Source: Agrococcus sp. Marseille-P2731 (GTDB taxonomy: Bacteria; Actinomycetota; Actinomycetes; Actinomycetales; Microbacteriaceae). Taken from it: a stretch of DNA of 64,000 nucleotides. The notes below the pieces were generated by a model. It ran no database searches, was not told where the DNA came from, and saw nothing but the letters and a program-made list of their open reading frames with translations. The stretch covers positions 330,191 to 394,190 of the forward strand of contig NZ_FPEG01000001.1 in NCBI RefSeq assembly GCF_900117395.1. The letters run 5' to 3'. Shown one piece after another: positions 26,668 to 35,623 of the stretch (position 1 is the stretch's first letter; each line of letters starts with the position of its first letter). The translations under genes and the position numbers were made by a program.

Positions 26668-27551
26668 CGGCGCGCCTGCTCGACGGCAACGCGACCGCGG
26701 CGGCCATCAAGCTCGAGCTCAAGGAGCGAGTGGATGCGCTCGGCGCCAAGGGCGTGCACCCGGGCCTCGGCACGCTGCTGGTGGGCGAGGACCCGGCGAG
26801 CCAGTCCTATGTGAAGGGCAAGCACCGCGACTGCGCCGAGGTGGGCATCGAGTCGATCCGCGTGGACCTGCCGGCGAACGCGTCGAGCGCCGACGTGCGG
26901 ACGGCGATCGAGGACCTCAACTCGGCGCGAGAGGTGACCGGCTACATCATCCAGCTGCCGCTGCCGCCCGGGCACGACGAGCACGCGATGCTCGAGCTGA
27001 TGGACCCCGACAAGGATGCCGATGGCCTGCACCCGACCAACCTCGGCCGGCTCGTGCTGGGCGTCGACGGCCCCATCGACTCGCCGCTGCCGTGCACCCC
27101 GGCGGGCATCGTGCAGATGCTGCGCCGCCACGACATCGCGATCGCCGGCGCCACCGTCGCGGTGGTCGGCCGCGGGCTGACGGTCGGCCGTCCGCTCGGG
27201 CTGCTCCTGACCCGCAAGGGCATCGACGCGACCGTGACGCTCTGCCACTCCCGCACGCCCGATCTGGCCGCGCAGGTGCGCGAGGCCGACATCGTGGTGG
27301 CAGCTGTGGGCGTGCCGGGGCTCATCACGGCCGACTGGGTGAAGCCCGGTGCCGCGGTGCTCGACGTCGGCATCACGCGCGGCCTCTCGGCCGAGACGGG
27401 CAAGGTGAAGCTGCTGGGCGACGTCGACCCCGGTGTGCGCGAGGTCGCTGGCTGGGTCTCGCCCGTGCCCGGCGGCGTGGGCCCGATGACGCGCGTCATG
27501 CTGCTCGACAACGTCGTGCAGATGGCAGAGAAGTCGGTGCGCTCGCGCTGA
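26664..27551 (+). CDS. folD: Methylene-THF dehydrogenase / methenyl-THF cyclohydrolase
   Basis: 295 residues; converts 5,10-methylene-THF to 10-formyl-THF with [22 protein letters not shown] (about 34-51) contains the catalytic Yxxx[30 protein letters not shown] (nucleotide binding) and the C-terminal [17 protein letters not shown] motif are all intact. Coupled to glyA by ATGA overlap. Its TGA abuts a dispersed repeat element. Confidence 0.97.
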   Translation: MTARLLDGNATAAAIKLELKERVDALGAKGVHPGLGTLLVGEDPASQSYVKGKHRDCAEVGIESIRVDLPANASSADVRTAIEDLNSAREVTGYIIQLPLPPGHDEHAMLELMDPDKDADGLHPTNLGRLVLGVDGPIDSPLPCTPAGIVQMLRRHDIAIAGATVAVVGRGLTVGRPLGLLLTRKGIDATVTLCHSRTPDLAAQVREADIVVAAVGVPGLITADWVKPGAAVLDVGITRGLSAETGKVKLLGDVDPGVREVAGWVSPVPGGVGPMTRVMLLDNVVQMAEKSVRSR

Positions 27552-27687
27552 CCCTTCGACACGCTCTGCGCCCTTCGGGCGCGGAGCGGCTCAGGGGACG
27601 GCTGGGAGCCGTTCGGGCGCAGAGCGGCTCAGGGAGCAGTAGCCCGCTGAGCCGGTGCGCGCCGAAGGCGCTCACCGTGTCGAAGCG
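27551..27687. repeat. Dispersed repeat family A cluster between folD and the SRPBCC gene
   Basis: One reverse copy (27551-27599, with hairpin CGCTCTGCGCCC-TTC-GGGCGCGGAGCG), one partial copy (27609-27634) and one forward copy (27644-27687) fill the whole gap between the two convergent stop codons (27551 and 27693). It probably acts as a bidirectional terminator. Confidence 0.88.
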
Positions 27688-27692
27688 CCGGG

Positions 27693-28187
27693 TCAGGCCG
27701 TGTAGGCGTCGCGGAGCGCCGGGTAGTAGTCGTCCCACTCCGGCATGGGCTGGCCTCCGATCGCGGCGACGAGGCGGTCGAGGTACCACTCCCAGCCCGC
27801 GGCGACGTCGGGCAGCATCGTCAGCGGCAGCTCGTGCTGCGTGAAGCGGATCAGCGTGCCGGAGCCGGGCTCGCGCCCGCCATCCACCAGCTCGACCTCG
27901 AGGCTCCAGCTGCCGGCCTCATCCGTCGTCTGCACGACCAGGTGCTCGGGGGCCGTGCAGTCGATGATCTCGACGGCGCTCGTCGCGTCGCCCTCCTCGG
28001 CGGTCATCGCCAGCACGACCTCGCCCGAGTCGGGGTCGCCGACGTAGGTGGCGAACCAGAGACCCAGCTCCCGCGACTCCGACAGGAACGGCCACACCGC
28101 GATCGCGTCGGCCGTCACTTGCCGCTCCAGGGTCAGCTCGCACATCTGCCCGTGCTCGGTCACGCTGCCCGTCCGTTCGATGCCCAT
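27693..28187 (-). CDS. SRPBCC (AHSA1-like) domain protein
   Basis: 164 residues resembling START-like/AHSA1 proteins: an N-terminal CELTLERQVTADAIAVWPFLSE, a central LVVQTTDEAGSWSLEVELVDGG strand pair and a C-terminal helix AAGWEWYLDRLVAAIGG. Such proteins bind hydrophobic ligands; the ligand here is unknown. GGGAGGAG six bases before the ATG sets the start, and TAGGCT at 28216-28211 is a likely -10. Confidence 0.82.
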   Translation of the reverse strand: MGIERTGSVTEHGQMCELTLERQVTADAIAVWPFLSESRELGLWFATYVGDPDSGEVVLAMTAEEGDATSAVEIIDCTAPEHLVVQTTDEAGSWSLEVELVDGGREPGSGTLIRFTQHELPLTMLPDVAAGWEWYLDRLVAAIGGQPMPEWDDYYPALRDAYTA

Positions 28188-28303
28188 GCGGTCTCCTCCC
28201 GGTGCAGCCGAGCCTACGCATCCGCACCCGTGCACCGCCAGGGTGGCGTCACCGGCCGGCGCTGCGCCGCGAGCTGGCGCCCTCAGCGCCTCCCGCTGCT
28301 GCC

Positions 28304-28840
28304 TCAGCGCCCGATCGCGTCGACGTAGAGGCGGATGCGCTTCGCGTAGGTCTCGGCGTTGCGGGCGATCGCGAGCACCTCGTCGTCGGTCGTCTCTCGC
28401 CGCACCTTGCCGGGCACGCCGGCGACGAGCGAGCGCTCGGGGATGACGGTGCCCTCGGTGACGAGCGCTCCGGCGGCGATGATCGAGCCCGAGCCGATGA
28501 CGGCACCGTTCATGACGGTCGCGTGCATGCCGATGAGCACGTCGTCCTCGACGGTGCAGCCGTGCACGACGGCGTTGTGGCCGATCGAGACGCGCGCACC
28601 GATCGTCAGCGGCGAGCCGTGGTCGACGTGCAGCGAGCAGGAGTCCTGCACGTTGGAGTCGTCGCCGATCACGACGGCCTCCTCCTCGGCGCGCAGCGAG
28701 GCGCCCGGCCAGATCCCGACGCGCTCGCCGAGCGAGACGGCCCCGGCGATCACGACGCCCGGCATCACGAGCGCCGACTTGGGCAGGTGCGGCACCCGGT
28801 CGGGCAGCGGGATGATCGTGGCTCGCTCGTGGACGGTCAT
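28304..28840 (-). CDS. Gamma-carbonic anhydrase-like hexapeptide-repeat protein
   Basis: 178 residues forming a left-handed beta helix of hexapeptide repeats. Histidines equivalent to the metal ligands are seen in SLHVDHGS, IGHNAVVHGC and IGMHATVMNG. Members include active CO2 hydratases and acyltransferase-like proteins (YrdA/PaaY group), so activity is not certain. The transcript appears leaderless: TACGCT at 28852-28847 is six bases from the ATG. Confidence 0.88.
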   Translation of the reverse strand: MTVHERATIIPLPDRVPHLPKSALVMPGVVIAGAVSLGERVGIWPGASLRAEEEAVVIGDDSNVQDSCSLHVDHGSPLTIGARVSIGHNAVVHGCTVEDDVLIGMHATVMNGAVIGSGSIIAAGALVTEGTVIPERSLVAGVPGKVRRETTDDEVLAIARNAETYAKRIRLYVDAIGR

Positions 28841-29011
28841 GGGGTCAGCGTACGCCGGGACTCCGCTGATGGCGCGGTCAGCGCGAGCGGATGCGCTGCA
28901 CGCTGCAGCCCCCGCACGCGCGCCGCTGGAGAAGAACGGGATGCGCTTCTCAGAGAAAGGGGGTACAAGGAGAGCAGCGCTTCTCCCGGATCGCTCGAAT
29001 GGAGGACATCG

Positions 29012-30019
29012 GTGTCGAACTCGTCTGCAGCTGCCGCACCGCCCGTGGACCCGTCGGCATCAGCAGACGACCTGCCTGCGAGCGGCAAGCGCGGGCGCCC
29101 ACGCGAGCGCAAGCGCGCGAGCCCGATGCGGCGGCGCGAGGCGCTCGCCGGCTACCTGTTCATCTCGCCGTGGGTGCTGGGCTTCCTGATCTTCACGCTC
29201 GGCGCGATGATCTACAGCCTCGTCATCTCCTTCAGCTACTACCAGCTGGCGACCGACACCGCGCGGCCCGCGGGCTTCGCGAACTACGAGTCGCTGATCA
29301 CCGACCCCAAGATTGCGACGGCGCTCGGCAACACGCTCTTCTACGCCGTACTGGCTGTGCCGCTCGAGATCGCGCTCGCGCTGGGGCTCGCGCTGCTGCT
29401 CAACAGCGTTCGGCGCGGCGCCGGCTTCTTCCGCACCATCTTCTACCTCCCGAAGATGACGCCGACGGTCGCCACCGCATCCGTCTTCCTGCTGCTGCTG
29501 AACGGCTCGACGGGTGCGATCAACCGCGGCCTCGCATCCATCGGCATCGACGGGCCCGACTGGCTGCTCGACCCGGACTGGGTGAAGCCGTCGATCGTGC
29601 TGATGACCATCTGGGGCGTCGCCGGCACGATGGTGATCTTCCTCGCCGCGCTGCAGAACGTGCCGAAGGAGCTCTACGAGGCGGCGTCGATCGACGGCGC
29701 CGGGCCGTGGGGCCGCTTCTGGCACGTGACGCTGCCGCTGATCTCTCCGGCGGTGCTCTTCAACGTGCTGGTGCTCACGATCGCGGCCTTCCAGATCTTC
29801 GATCAGGCCTTCCTGCTCTTCCATCGGACCACGGGGACCGGGTCGACGGATGCATCGCTGTTCTATGCGATCTACCTGTTCGAGCAGGCCTTCCGGCAGT
29901 TCAACTTCGGCTTCGCAGCCGCCATGGCGTGGCTGCTGTTCCTGATCATCCTCATCATCTCGATGATCCAGATGCGGGTCGGCAACCGATTCGTCTACTA
30001 CGAGGGGGATGAGCGATGA
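29012..30019 (+). CDS. CUT1 sugar ABC transporter permease (MalF-like)
   Basis: 335 residues with six predicted helices after a 45-residue basic/Ala-rich N-terminus. The EAA loop ELYEAASIDGAGPWGRFWHVTLPLISP is near 225-251 and couples to the ATPase. The GTG at 29012 follows GGAGG by seven bases. It overlaps the second permease by four bases (ATGA). No ATPase gene is adjacent, consistent with CUT1 systems that share a multi-task ATPase such as MsiK. Confidence 0.92.
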   Translation: MSNSSAAAAPPVDPSASADDLPASGKRGRPRERKRASPMRRREALAGYLFISPWVLGFLIFTLGAMIYSLVISFSYYQLATDTARPAGFANYESLITDPKIATALGNTLFYAVLAVPLEIALALGLALLLNSVRRGAGFFRTIFYLPKMTPTVATASVFLLLLNGSTGAINRGLASIGIDGPDWLLDPDWVKPSIVLMTIWGVAGTMVIFLAALQNVPKELYEAASIDGAGPWGRFWHVTLPLISPAVLFNVLVLTIAAFQIFDQAFLLFHRTTGTGSTDASLFYAIYLFEQAFRQFNFGFAAAMAWLLFLIILIISMIQMRVGNRFVYYEGDER

Positions 30020-30972
30020 CCGCTTCGACCGACGTCAGCGCGAAGGCGGCCGCGGCTGCCCCGATGACCTCTGGCGACCTCGCGAAGGCGGCAGCCAAGC
30101 CCTCGCGCGATCGCGGGCCGCGGCTCTCGGCATGGGGCTGGGCCGGCCAGGTGGTGCGCTGGCTGCTGCTGCTGGGCTGCAGCGCGCTGTTCCTCTACCC
30201 GCTCGTGTGGCTGGTCTCCGCGAGCCTCAAGCCGCGTGGCGAGGTGTTCGACAACCGCCTGATCCCCGAGACCTGGGTGCCGCAGAACTACGTCGACGTC
30301 TTCAACGAGCTGCCGCTGCTCTCGTGGCTCGGCAACAGCGTGCTGATCGCCGTGCTGGCCGCAGGGTTCGTGACGATCGCGAGCGCCATGGTGGCGTTCG
30401 GCTTCGCTCGGTTCCGCTTCCCGGGCAGGAAGGTGCTCTTCGGTGTGCTGCTCGCGACGATGATGCTGCCGGGCGCGGTCACCCTCGTGCCGCAGTTCCT
30501 GATCTGGAACCAGCTGGGCTTCGTGGGCACGAACGTGCCGCTGTGGGGCGCCAACCTCTTCGGCTCGGCCTTCTACATCTTCCTGCTGCGGCAGTTCTTC
30601 CTCGGGCTGCCGAAGGAGCTGTTCGAGGCGGCGCGCGTCGACGGGCTGAGCGCGTGGGGGCAGTTCTGGCGCATCGCGTTCCCGCTGTCGCTCCCGTCGT
30701 TCGTCATCGTGTTCCTCTTCGAGTTCCAGGCGAGCTGGAACAACCTGCAGGGGGCGCTCATCTACCTGAACACCGGGTCGGCCGAGGGGTACACCGTGCC
30801 GCTCGGCATCGCCAGCGCGATGACGAAGTACGCACCGGAGTCCGGCGGGCACGGCGACTACCAGTACGTCATGGTCGCAGCGCTGATCGTGACGCTGCCG
30901 ATGCTGATCCTCTTCGCCTTCGGGCAGCGCTCGTTCATCCACGGCATCGCCACCTCTGGCAAGACCGGCTGA
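30016..30972 (+). CDS. CUT1 sugar ABC transporter permease (MalG-like)
   Basis: 318 residues with six predicted helices. The EAA loop is ELFEAARVDGLSAWGQFWRIAFPLSLP, near 202-228. Translation is coupled to the first permease. It ends at a strong bidirectional hairpin and converges on the gene for a solute-binding lipoprotein. The sugar cannot be deduced. Confidence 0.93.
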   Translation: MTASTDVSAKAAAAAPMTSGDLAKAAAKPSRDRGPRLSAWGWAGQVVRWLLLLGCSALFLYPLVWLVSASLKPRGEVFDNRLIPETWVPQNYVDVFNELPLLSWLGNSVLIAVLAAGFVTIASAMVAFGFARFRFPGRKVLFGVLLATMMLPGAVTLVPQFLIWNQLGFVGTNVPLWGANLFGSAFYIFLLRQFFLGLPKELFEAARVDGLSAWGQFWRIAFPLSLPSFVIVFLFEFQASWNNLQGALIYLNTGSAEGYTVPLGIASAMTKYAPESGGHGDYQYVMVAALIVTLPMLILFAFGQRSFIHGIATSGKTG

Positions 30973-30977
30973 GGCGG

Positions 30978-31020
30978 CACGCGAGAGCGGGGGAGGCCGA
31001 AGCCGCCCCCGCTCTCGTGT
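30978..31020. terminator. Bidirectional terminator between permease and binding-protein genes
   Basis: GAGAGCGGGGG at 30983-30993 pairs with CCCCCGCTCTC at 31006-31016, extended by CACG/CGTG at the base, between two convergent genes. Confidence 0.85.
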
Positions 31021-31040
31021 GCGTCAGGTGAGTGCCTGGC

Positions 31041-32417
31041 TCAGCCCTCGTTGACGTCGGCCGCCTGCTCGTACGCAGACATCGCCGCCTGCTGCGCCTC
31101 CGCGAGCGCGTCAGCCGGCGAGGACTCGCCGAGCAGGGCAGAGGTGACGGCGCTCTCGAGCTCGCCACGGATCTGCTGCCCAGCGGCCGAGCCGCCGAGC
31201 GAGGCGCCTTCTGCCGCGACGTCGTAGTAGACGTCGATGGCCTGCTCGAAGCCCTCGTAGCCGTCGGCCGCGGCATACTCGTCGCGGATCATCTCGTCGG
31301 CCGCGGGCGAGCCGGTGAACAGACCCGTGTTGATGCCGTTGCGACCCTCGTCCTCCTCGGTCGTCGCCGCGCGGGCGTCGGCAGCTGCGGTCCAGGCCTC
31401 CTCGCTGGTCAGCTCGAGCGCCCAGGCGCACGCGGCAGCCGGGTTCTGCGCGCCCGCCGGGATCACGAACGCCGATCCTCCGGTGGCGGAGAAGGGCTCG
31501 CCCTCGGTCGTCGTCATCGGGATGGCGCCGATCTCGACGTCGTCGGCGTAGGGCGTCAGCACGTTGAGGTACCACTGGTCGAAGACCGCGGCGCCGACGG
31601 TGTCGTTCGCATAGCTGTTGCCGTCGCCGAAGATGTCGATCGAGTCGACGAAGCCGCTCACCTCGGCGTAGCCGCCCTGCACCTCGTAGAGCTCCTGCAG
31701 GAACTCGACAGCCTCGACGTTCTCGGCGCGGTCGAGCGTCGGTGCGCCCTCCTCGTCGACGGTGCCGCCGCCGAACGCGAGCATCCACTGGTTGGCCTTC
31801 GGCACGCCCTGCGGGTCGAAGCCGACGCGCGTCACGCTGTTGCCCTCCATCACGGTCATCGCCTCCGCGGCGGCGATCATCGCCTCCTGGTCGCTCAGAT
31901 CGAGATCCTCGGCGCTCACGCCGGCCTCTTCCATGACGCGCGCGTTCGTGAGGATGGCGGGCGGCTGGTAGAACTGCGGCACCGCCCAGATCTGATCCTG
32001 ATAGGTGATGTCGCTCGTCACCTGCGGGTACCAGTGCGACTGCGGGTCGAGGTCGTTGGCCTCGAAGCACGCGTCGAGCGGCATGATGAGCCCCTGCGCG
32101 GCATAGGTCGGCACGAACTGGCGATCCATCTGCACGACGTCGGCCATGCCGCCCGAGACCGAGAGGGTGGTGAACTTCTGCGCGTCGAACGCGGTCTGGT
32201 CGAGCTCGACGGTGACGCCCTCGAGCGCTCCAGCCGCGTGATCGAGTCGAGCCTGCCCGACGTCATCGGTGTTCTCGAAGCCCCAGCCGCTCAGCGTGCC
32301 GGTCGGCTCAGCGCCGAAGTCGGCCTCCGCGGCAGGCGTGCCGCCTCCTCCGCAGCCGGTCAGCAGCAGTGCTGTCGCAGCCGCAGCGGCGCCAGCGGCG
32401 CCCAAGCGTGATCGCAT
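31041..32417 (-). CDS. Sugar ABC transporter substrate-binding lipoprotein
   Basis: 458 residues. A lipoprotein signal (lipobox LLTGC, Cys about 22) precedes a family 1 extracellular solute-binding domain (FTTLSVSGGMADVVQMDRQFVPTYAAQG..., WYPQVTSDITYQDQIWAVPQFYQPPAILTN). The ATG at 32417 follows GGAGAGAGGG; the longer frame lacks a signal peptide. It is the likely partner of the two CUT1 permeases, yet is encoded convergently, which decouples its expression from theirs. Confidence 0.92.
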   Translation of the reverse strand: MRSRLGAAGAAAAATALLLTGCGGGGTPAAEADFGAEPTGTLSGWGFENTDDVGQARLDHAAGALEGVTVELDQTAFDAQKFTTLSVSGGMADVVQMDRQFVPTYAAQGLIMPLDACFEANDLDPQSHWYPQVTSDITYQDQIWAVPQFYQPPAILTNARVMEEAGVSAEDLDLSDQEAMIAAAEAMTVMEGNSVTRVGFDPQGVPKANQWMLAFGGGTVDEEGAPTLDRAENVEAVEFLQELYEVQGGYAEVSGFVDSIDIFGDGNSYANDTVGAAVFDQWYLNVLTPYADDVEIGAIPMTTTEGEPFSATGGSAFVIPAGAQNPAAACAWALELTSEEAWTAAADARAATTEEDEGRNGINTGLFTGSPAADEMIRDEYAAADGYEGFEQAIDVYYDVAAEGASLGGSAAGQQIRGELESAVTSALLGESSPADALAEAQQAAMSAYEQAADVNEG

Positions 32418-32570
32418 GTCAACCCTCTCTCCTGCAGCGGTCACCATACGACCGCTCCTCTCGCGGACGGTACGCCCCTTTGTACCCCGCGGGTATCGGC
32501 CACTTCTCAGGTTCTCCTCCTCCGTCGACGAGCGCGGGCGGATGCGCGGCGTGCACGCGCAGGCGCAGAC

Positions 32571-32590
32571 AGGTTAGGCTCGCCTTACTT
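32571..32590 (+). promoter_or_regulatory. IdeR/DtxR iron box overlapping the siderophore-transporter promoter
   Basis: AGGTTAGGCTCGCCTTACTT matches the iron-box pattern TTAGGTTAGSCTAACCTAA with an interrupted dyad (AGG...CCT). TAGGCT inside it (32575-32580) would serve as the -10 box, so iron-loaded IdeR/DtxR should occlude RNA polymerase. The GTG of the first permease is 7 bases after the box. Confidence 0.8.
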
Positions 32591-32597
32591 CGGCACC

Positions 32598-33713
32598 GTG
32601 GTCCTCCACGATCGCCTGGCCCGACCGTGGAGCCCCCTCCTGCCTGACACCTCGACCGCACGACCGGATGCGAGCGCCGACGCGCTCGCTGCCGGCCGTC
32701 GCCGCACCGGTCGTCGCCGCAGCACCCGCACCCGCGTCCTCGCCGTCGTGGCGTCGCTCCTCCTGCTCGCGGCCTCGTCGGCGCTCAGCCTCTTCGTCGG
32801 CTCGGGCGACCTCTCTCCTCAGATCGTCCTGAACGCGCTCATGGGCGACGGGACCACCACCAACGACCTGCTGGTGCGCGACTACCGCGTGCCCCGCACG
32901 ATCCTCGCCGTGCTCGCCGGGCTCGCGCTCGGCCTCGCGGGTGTCGTCATGCAGGCCCTCACGCGCAACCCGCTCGCCGACCCCGGCCTGCTCGGCGTCA
33001 ACGCCGGCGCCTACTTCGCCGTCGTCGTCGGCACCGGCTTCTTCGGCGCAGGCATCGCATCCGGCCAGATCGTCTGGGGCGTGGTGGGCGCCGGCATCGC
33101 CGCAGCCGTCGTCTACCTGGTCGGCACGACCGGGCCGGCGGCGGGCACGCCCGTCAAGCTGGTGCTCGCGGGTGTCGCGATCGGGGCCGTCCTCTCTGGC
33201 TTCAGCCAGGCGATCACGTTCGCGAACCCCACGGTCTTCGACCGCGTGCGCTTCTGGTCGGCCGGCTCGCTGCAGGGCAGGCAGTTCGACAGCGTGCACG
33301 CCGTCTGGCTGCTCATCGTCGTCGCCGCAGTCGCCGTGCTGCTGCTCTCTCGCTCGCTCAACGCGCTCACGATGGGCGAGGAGGTCGCGAGAGCGCTCGG
33401 CACGAACATCCCGCTCGTGCGCGGCGTCGGCTTCGTGGCCATCACGCTGCTGTGCGGCGCCGCGACGGCGGCGGTCGGCCCGATCACGTTCGTCGGCCTC
33501 GTCGTGCCGTTCGTCGCGCGGTTCACGGTCGGCGTCGACCACCGCTGGATCATCGCCTTCAGCCTCGTGGCCGGTCCTGCGCTCGTGCTGCTGTCGGATG
33601 TCCTCGGTCGCGTGCTCGTGGGCAGCGAGCTGCCCGTCGGGGTCGTCACGGCGTTCGTGGGTGCGCCCGTGCTCATCGCGCTCGTGCGCCGCACGAGGAT
33701 GCGGTCGCTGTGA
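32598..33713 (+). CDS. Iron-siderophore ABC transporter permease (FecCD family)
   Basis: 371 residues with about ten helices after a 40-residue Arg-rich N-terminus. FecCD hallmarks: YRVPRTILAVLAGLALGLAGVVMQALTRNPLADPGLLGVNAGA (about 95-137) and AVGPITFVGLVVPFVAR near 298. It is first gene of a four-gene iron operon with a second permease (GTGA overlap), ATPase and binding protein, controlled by an iron box. Confidence 0.94.
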   Translation: MVLHDRLARPWSPLLPDTSTARPDASADALAAGRRRTGRRRSTRTRVLAVVASLLLLAASSALSLFVGSGDLSPQIVLNALMGDGTTTNDLLVRDYRVPRTILAVLAGLALGLAGVVMQALTRNPLADPGLLGVNAGAYFAVVVGTGFFGAGIASGQIVWGVVGAGIAAAVVYLVGTTGPAAGTPVKLVLAGVAIGAVLSGFSQAITFANPTVFDRVRFWSAGSLQGRQFDSVHAVWLLIVVAAVAVLLLSRSLNALTMGEEVARALGTNIPLVRGVGFVAITLLCGAATAAVGPITFVGLVVPFVARFTVGVDHRWIIAFSLVAGPALVLLSDVLGRVLVGSELPVGVVTAFVGAPVLIALVRRTRMRSL

Positions 33714-34771
33714 GCGGCGCGAGCATGGCGCTGTGGCCCTCGCGCGTCCGGATGCTTCGCGGCCCCGCCGGGATCCGGCTGCTGCTCGACGGACGAGCGC
33801 TCGCGGTGTGCGCGGCGCTGCTCGTCGCGATCGCGGCGCTCTCGGCGCTCGCGCTCACCTTCGGCGACTCCGACCTCTCGGTGCCCCAGGTGCTCGCGGC
33901 GCTGCTCGGGCAGGGCGACGACAGCACCGTGCGCGTGGTGCGGGAGTGGCGGCTCTCGCGCGTGGTGCTCGCGATCGTCGGGGGGATGAGCCTGGCGATC
34001 TCCGGAGCGATCTTCCAGTCGATGACGCGCAACCCGCTCGGCAGCCCCGACATCATCGGCTTCTCGACCGGCGCCTACACGGGCGCGCTCGTGGTGACCC
34101 TCGTGCTCGGCGCGAGCGCCGCATCCGTGTCCGTCGGCGCCTTCATCGGTGGCCTCGCGACGGCGCTCGCGGTCTATGCGCTCGCCTTCAAGCGCGGAGT
34201 GCAGGGCTTCAGGCTCATCGTGGTCGGCATCGCGGTGAGCGCGGTGCTGAGCGCGGTCAACGCCTACCTGCTCGTGCGGGCGAGCCTCGAGCAGGCCGTG
34301 ACGGCCGCCATCTGGGGCGCCGGCACGCTCAACGAGGCGCGCTGGCCGGAGGTGCTGCCGGTGATCGCGACGCTCGCAGTGCTGACGCCCGCGTGCATGC
34401 TGCTCTCGCGGCGGCTCACGGTGCTCGAGCTCGGCGACGACCATGCCCGCATGCTGGGTGTGCGGGCAGAGCCGACGCGCATCATGCTGCTCGTCGTGGG
34501 CGTCGGGCTCGTCTCGATCGTCACCGCGATCACCGGGCCCATCACCTTCGTCGCGCTCGCGGCACCGCAGATCGCCAAGCGGCTCGTGCGCGGCACGGGC
34601 CCTGCGCTCATGGCGTCGGCGCTCGTCGGCGCGCTGCTGCTGCTGGCGAGCGACGTGCTCGCGCAGCGCGTCATCGCGCCCTCGCAGTACCCCGTCGGCG
34701 TCATCACCGCGTGCCTCGGCGGCGCCTACCTCGTCTGGCTGCTCTCGCGCGGCATGAAGGAGCAGCGATGA
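33710..34771 (+). CDS. Iron-siderophore ABC transporter permease, second subunit
   Basis: 353 residues, FecCD family, with WRLSRVVLAIVGGMSLAISGAIFQSMTRNPLGSPDIIGFSTGA and TGPITFVALAAPQIAKRL. The GTG at 33710 overlaps the previous stop (GTGA); an ATG five codons later is an alternative start. It pairs with the upstream permease to form the heterodimeric channel. Confidence 0.94.
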   Translation: MSGASMALWPSRVRMLRGPAGIRLLLDGRALAVCAALLVAIAALSALALTFGDSDLSVPQVLAALLGQGDDSTVRVVREWRLSRVVLAIVGGMSLAISGAIFQSMTRNPLGSPDIIGFSTGAYTGALVVTLVLGASAASVSVGAFIGGLATALAVYALAFKRGVQGFRLIVVGIAVSAVLSAVNAYLLVRASLEQAVTAAIWGAGTLNEARWPEVLPVIATLAVLTPACMLLSRRLTVLELGDDHARMLGVRAEPTRIMLLVVGVGLVSIVTAITGPITFVALAAPQIAKRLVRGTGPALMASALVGALLLLASDVLAQRVIAPSQYPVGVITACLGGAYLVWLLSRGMKEQR

Positions 34772-35604
34772 CTGTGCACCCCGCCGACGGCGGCTCCCGC
34801 CTCGAGGCCCGCGGCGCCTCGATCGGCTACGGCGACCGCCACGTGATCGACGGGCTCGACGTCGCGATCCCGGACGGCTCGTTCACGGTCATCATCGGCC
34901 CGAACGCGTGCGGCAAGTCGACGCTGCTGCGCTCGCTCGCCCGGCTGCTGCCGCCCACGCACGGGCAGATCGTGCTCGACGGCGACGACATCCGCTCGAA
35001 GCCCACGCGCGAGGTGGCCCGCACCATCGGCCTGTTGCCGCAGACCGCGATCGCACCCGAGGGCATCACGGTCGTCGACCTCGTGAGCCGCGGCCGGTAC
35101 CCGCACCAGGGGCTGCTGCAGCAGTGGTCGGCGGAGGACGAGCAGGCCGTGCGCGCGGCACTGCAGGCGACGTCGACCGAGGATCTCGCGAAGCGTCGCG
35201 TCGACGAGCTCTCCGGCGGGCAGCGGCAGCGCGTCTGGATCGCGATGGTGCTCGCGCAGGAGACCCCGCTCGTGCTGCTCGACGAGCCCACCACCTTCCT
35301 CGACATCGCGCACCAGATCGAGCTGCTCGAGCTGTGCCGCCGACTGCACCACGAGGGGCGCACCCTCGTGGCCGTGCTGCACGACATCAACCAGGCCGCG
35401 CGCTATGCCACGCACCTGATCGCGATGCGCGACGGCGCGATCGTCGCCGAGGGCACGCCCGCCGAGGTCGTCACCGTCGAGCTCGTCGAGCGCGTGTTCG
35501 GCGTGCGCAGCCGCGTGCTCGATGACCCCGAGTCGCACACGCCCATGATCGTTCCCCTCGCCCACGGCGCCGTCTCGGCGATGCCGCAGGCCGCGGGCGA
35601 CTGA
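34768..35604 (+). CDS. Iron-siderophore ABC transporter ATPase (FepC-like)
   Basis: 278 residues. Walker A GPNACGKST (about 43-51), Q-loop LLPQTAI, signature LSGGQRQRVWIAMVLAQ (about 149-165), Walker B LVLLDEPT and H-loop VLHDINQAARY are intact. ATGA overlap with the second permease. It energises import by the two permeases. Confidence 0.95.
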   Translation: MTVHPADGGSRLEARGASIGYGDRHVIDGLDVAIPDGSFTVIIGPNACGKSTLLRSLARLLPPTHGQIVLDGDDIRSKPTREVARTIGLLPQTAIAPEGITVVDLVSRGRYPHQGLLQQWSAEDEQAVRAALQATSTEDLAKRRVDELSGGQRQRVWIAMVLAQETPLVLLDEPTTFLDIAHQIELLELCRRLHHEGRTLVAVLHDINQAARYATHLIAMRDGAIVAEGTPAEVVTVELVERVFGVRSRVLDDPESHTPMIVPLAHGAVSAMPQAAGD

Positions 35605-35623
35605 ACCCACCGAAAGGAAACCC

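Noticed and set aside
27609..27634. Separate terminator between folD and the SRPBCC gene
   Set aside because: It is a partial copy of dispersed repeat family A and is described with that cluster.
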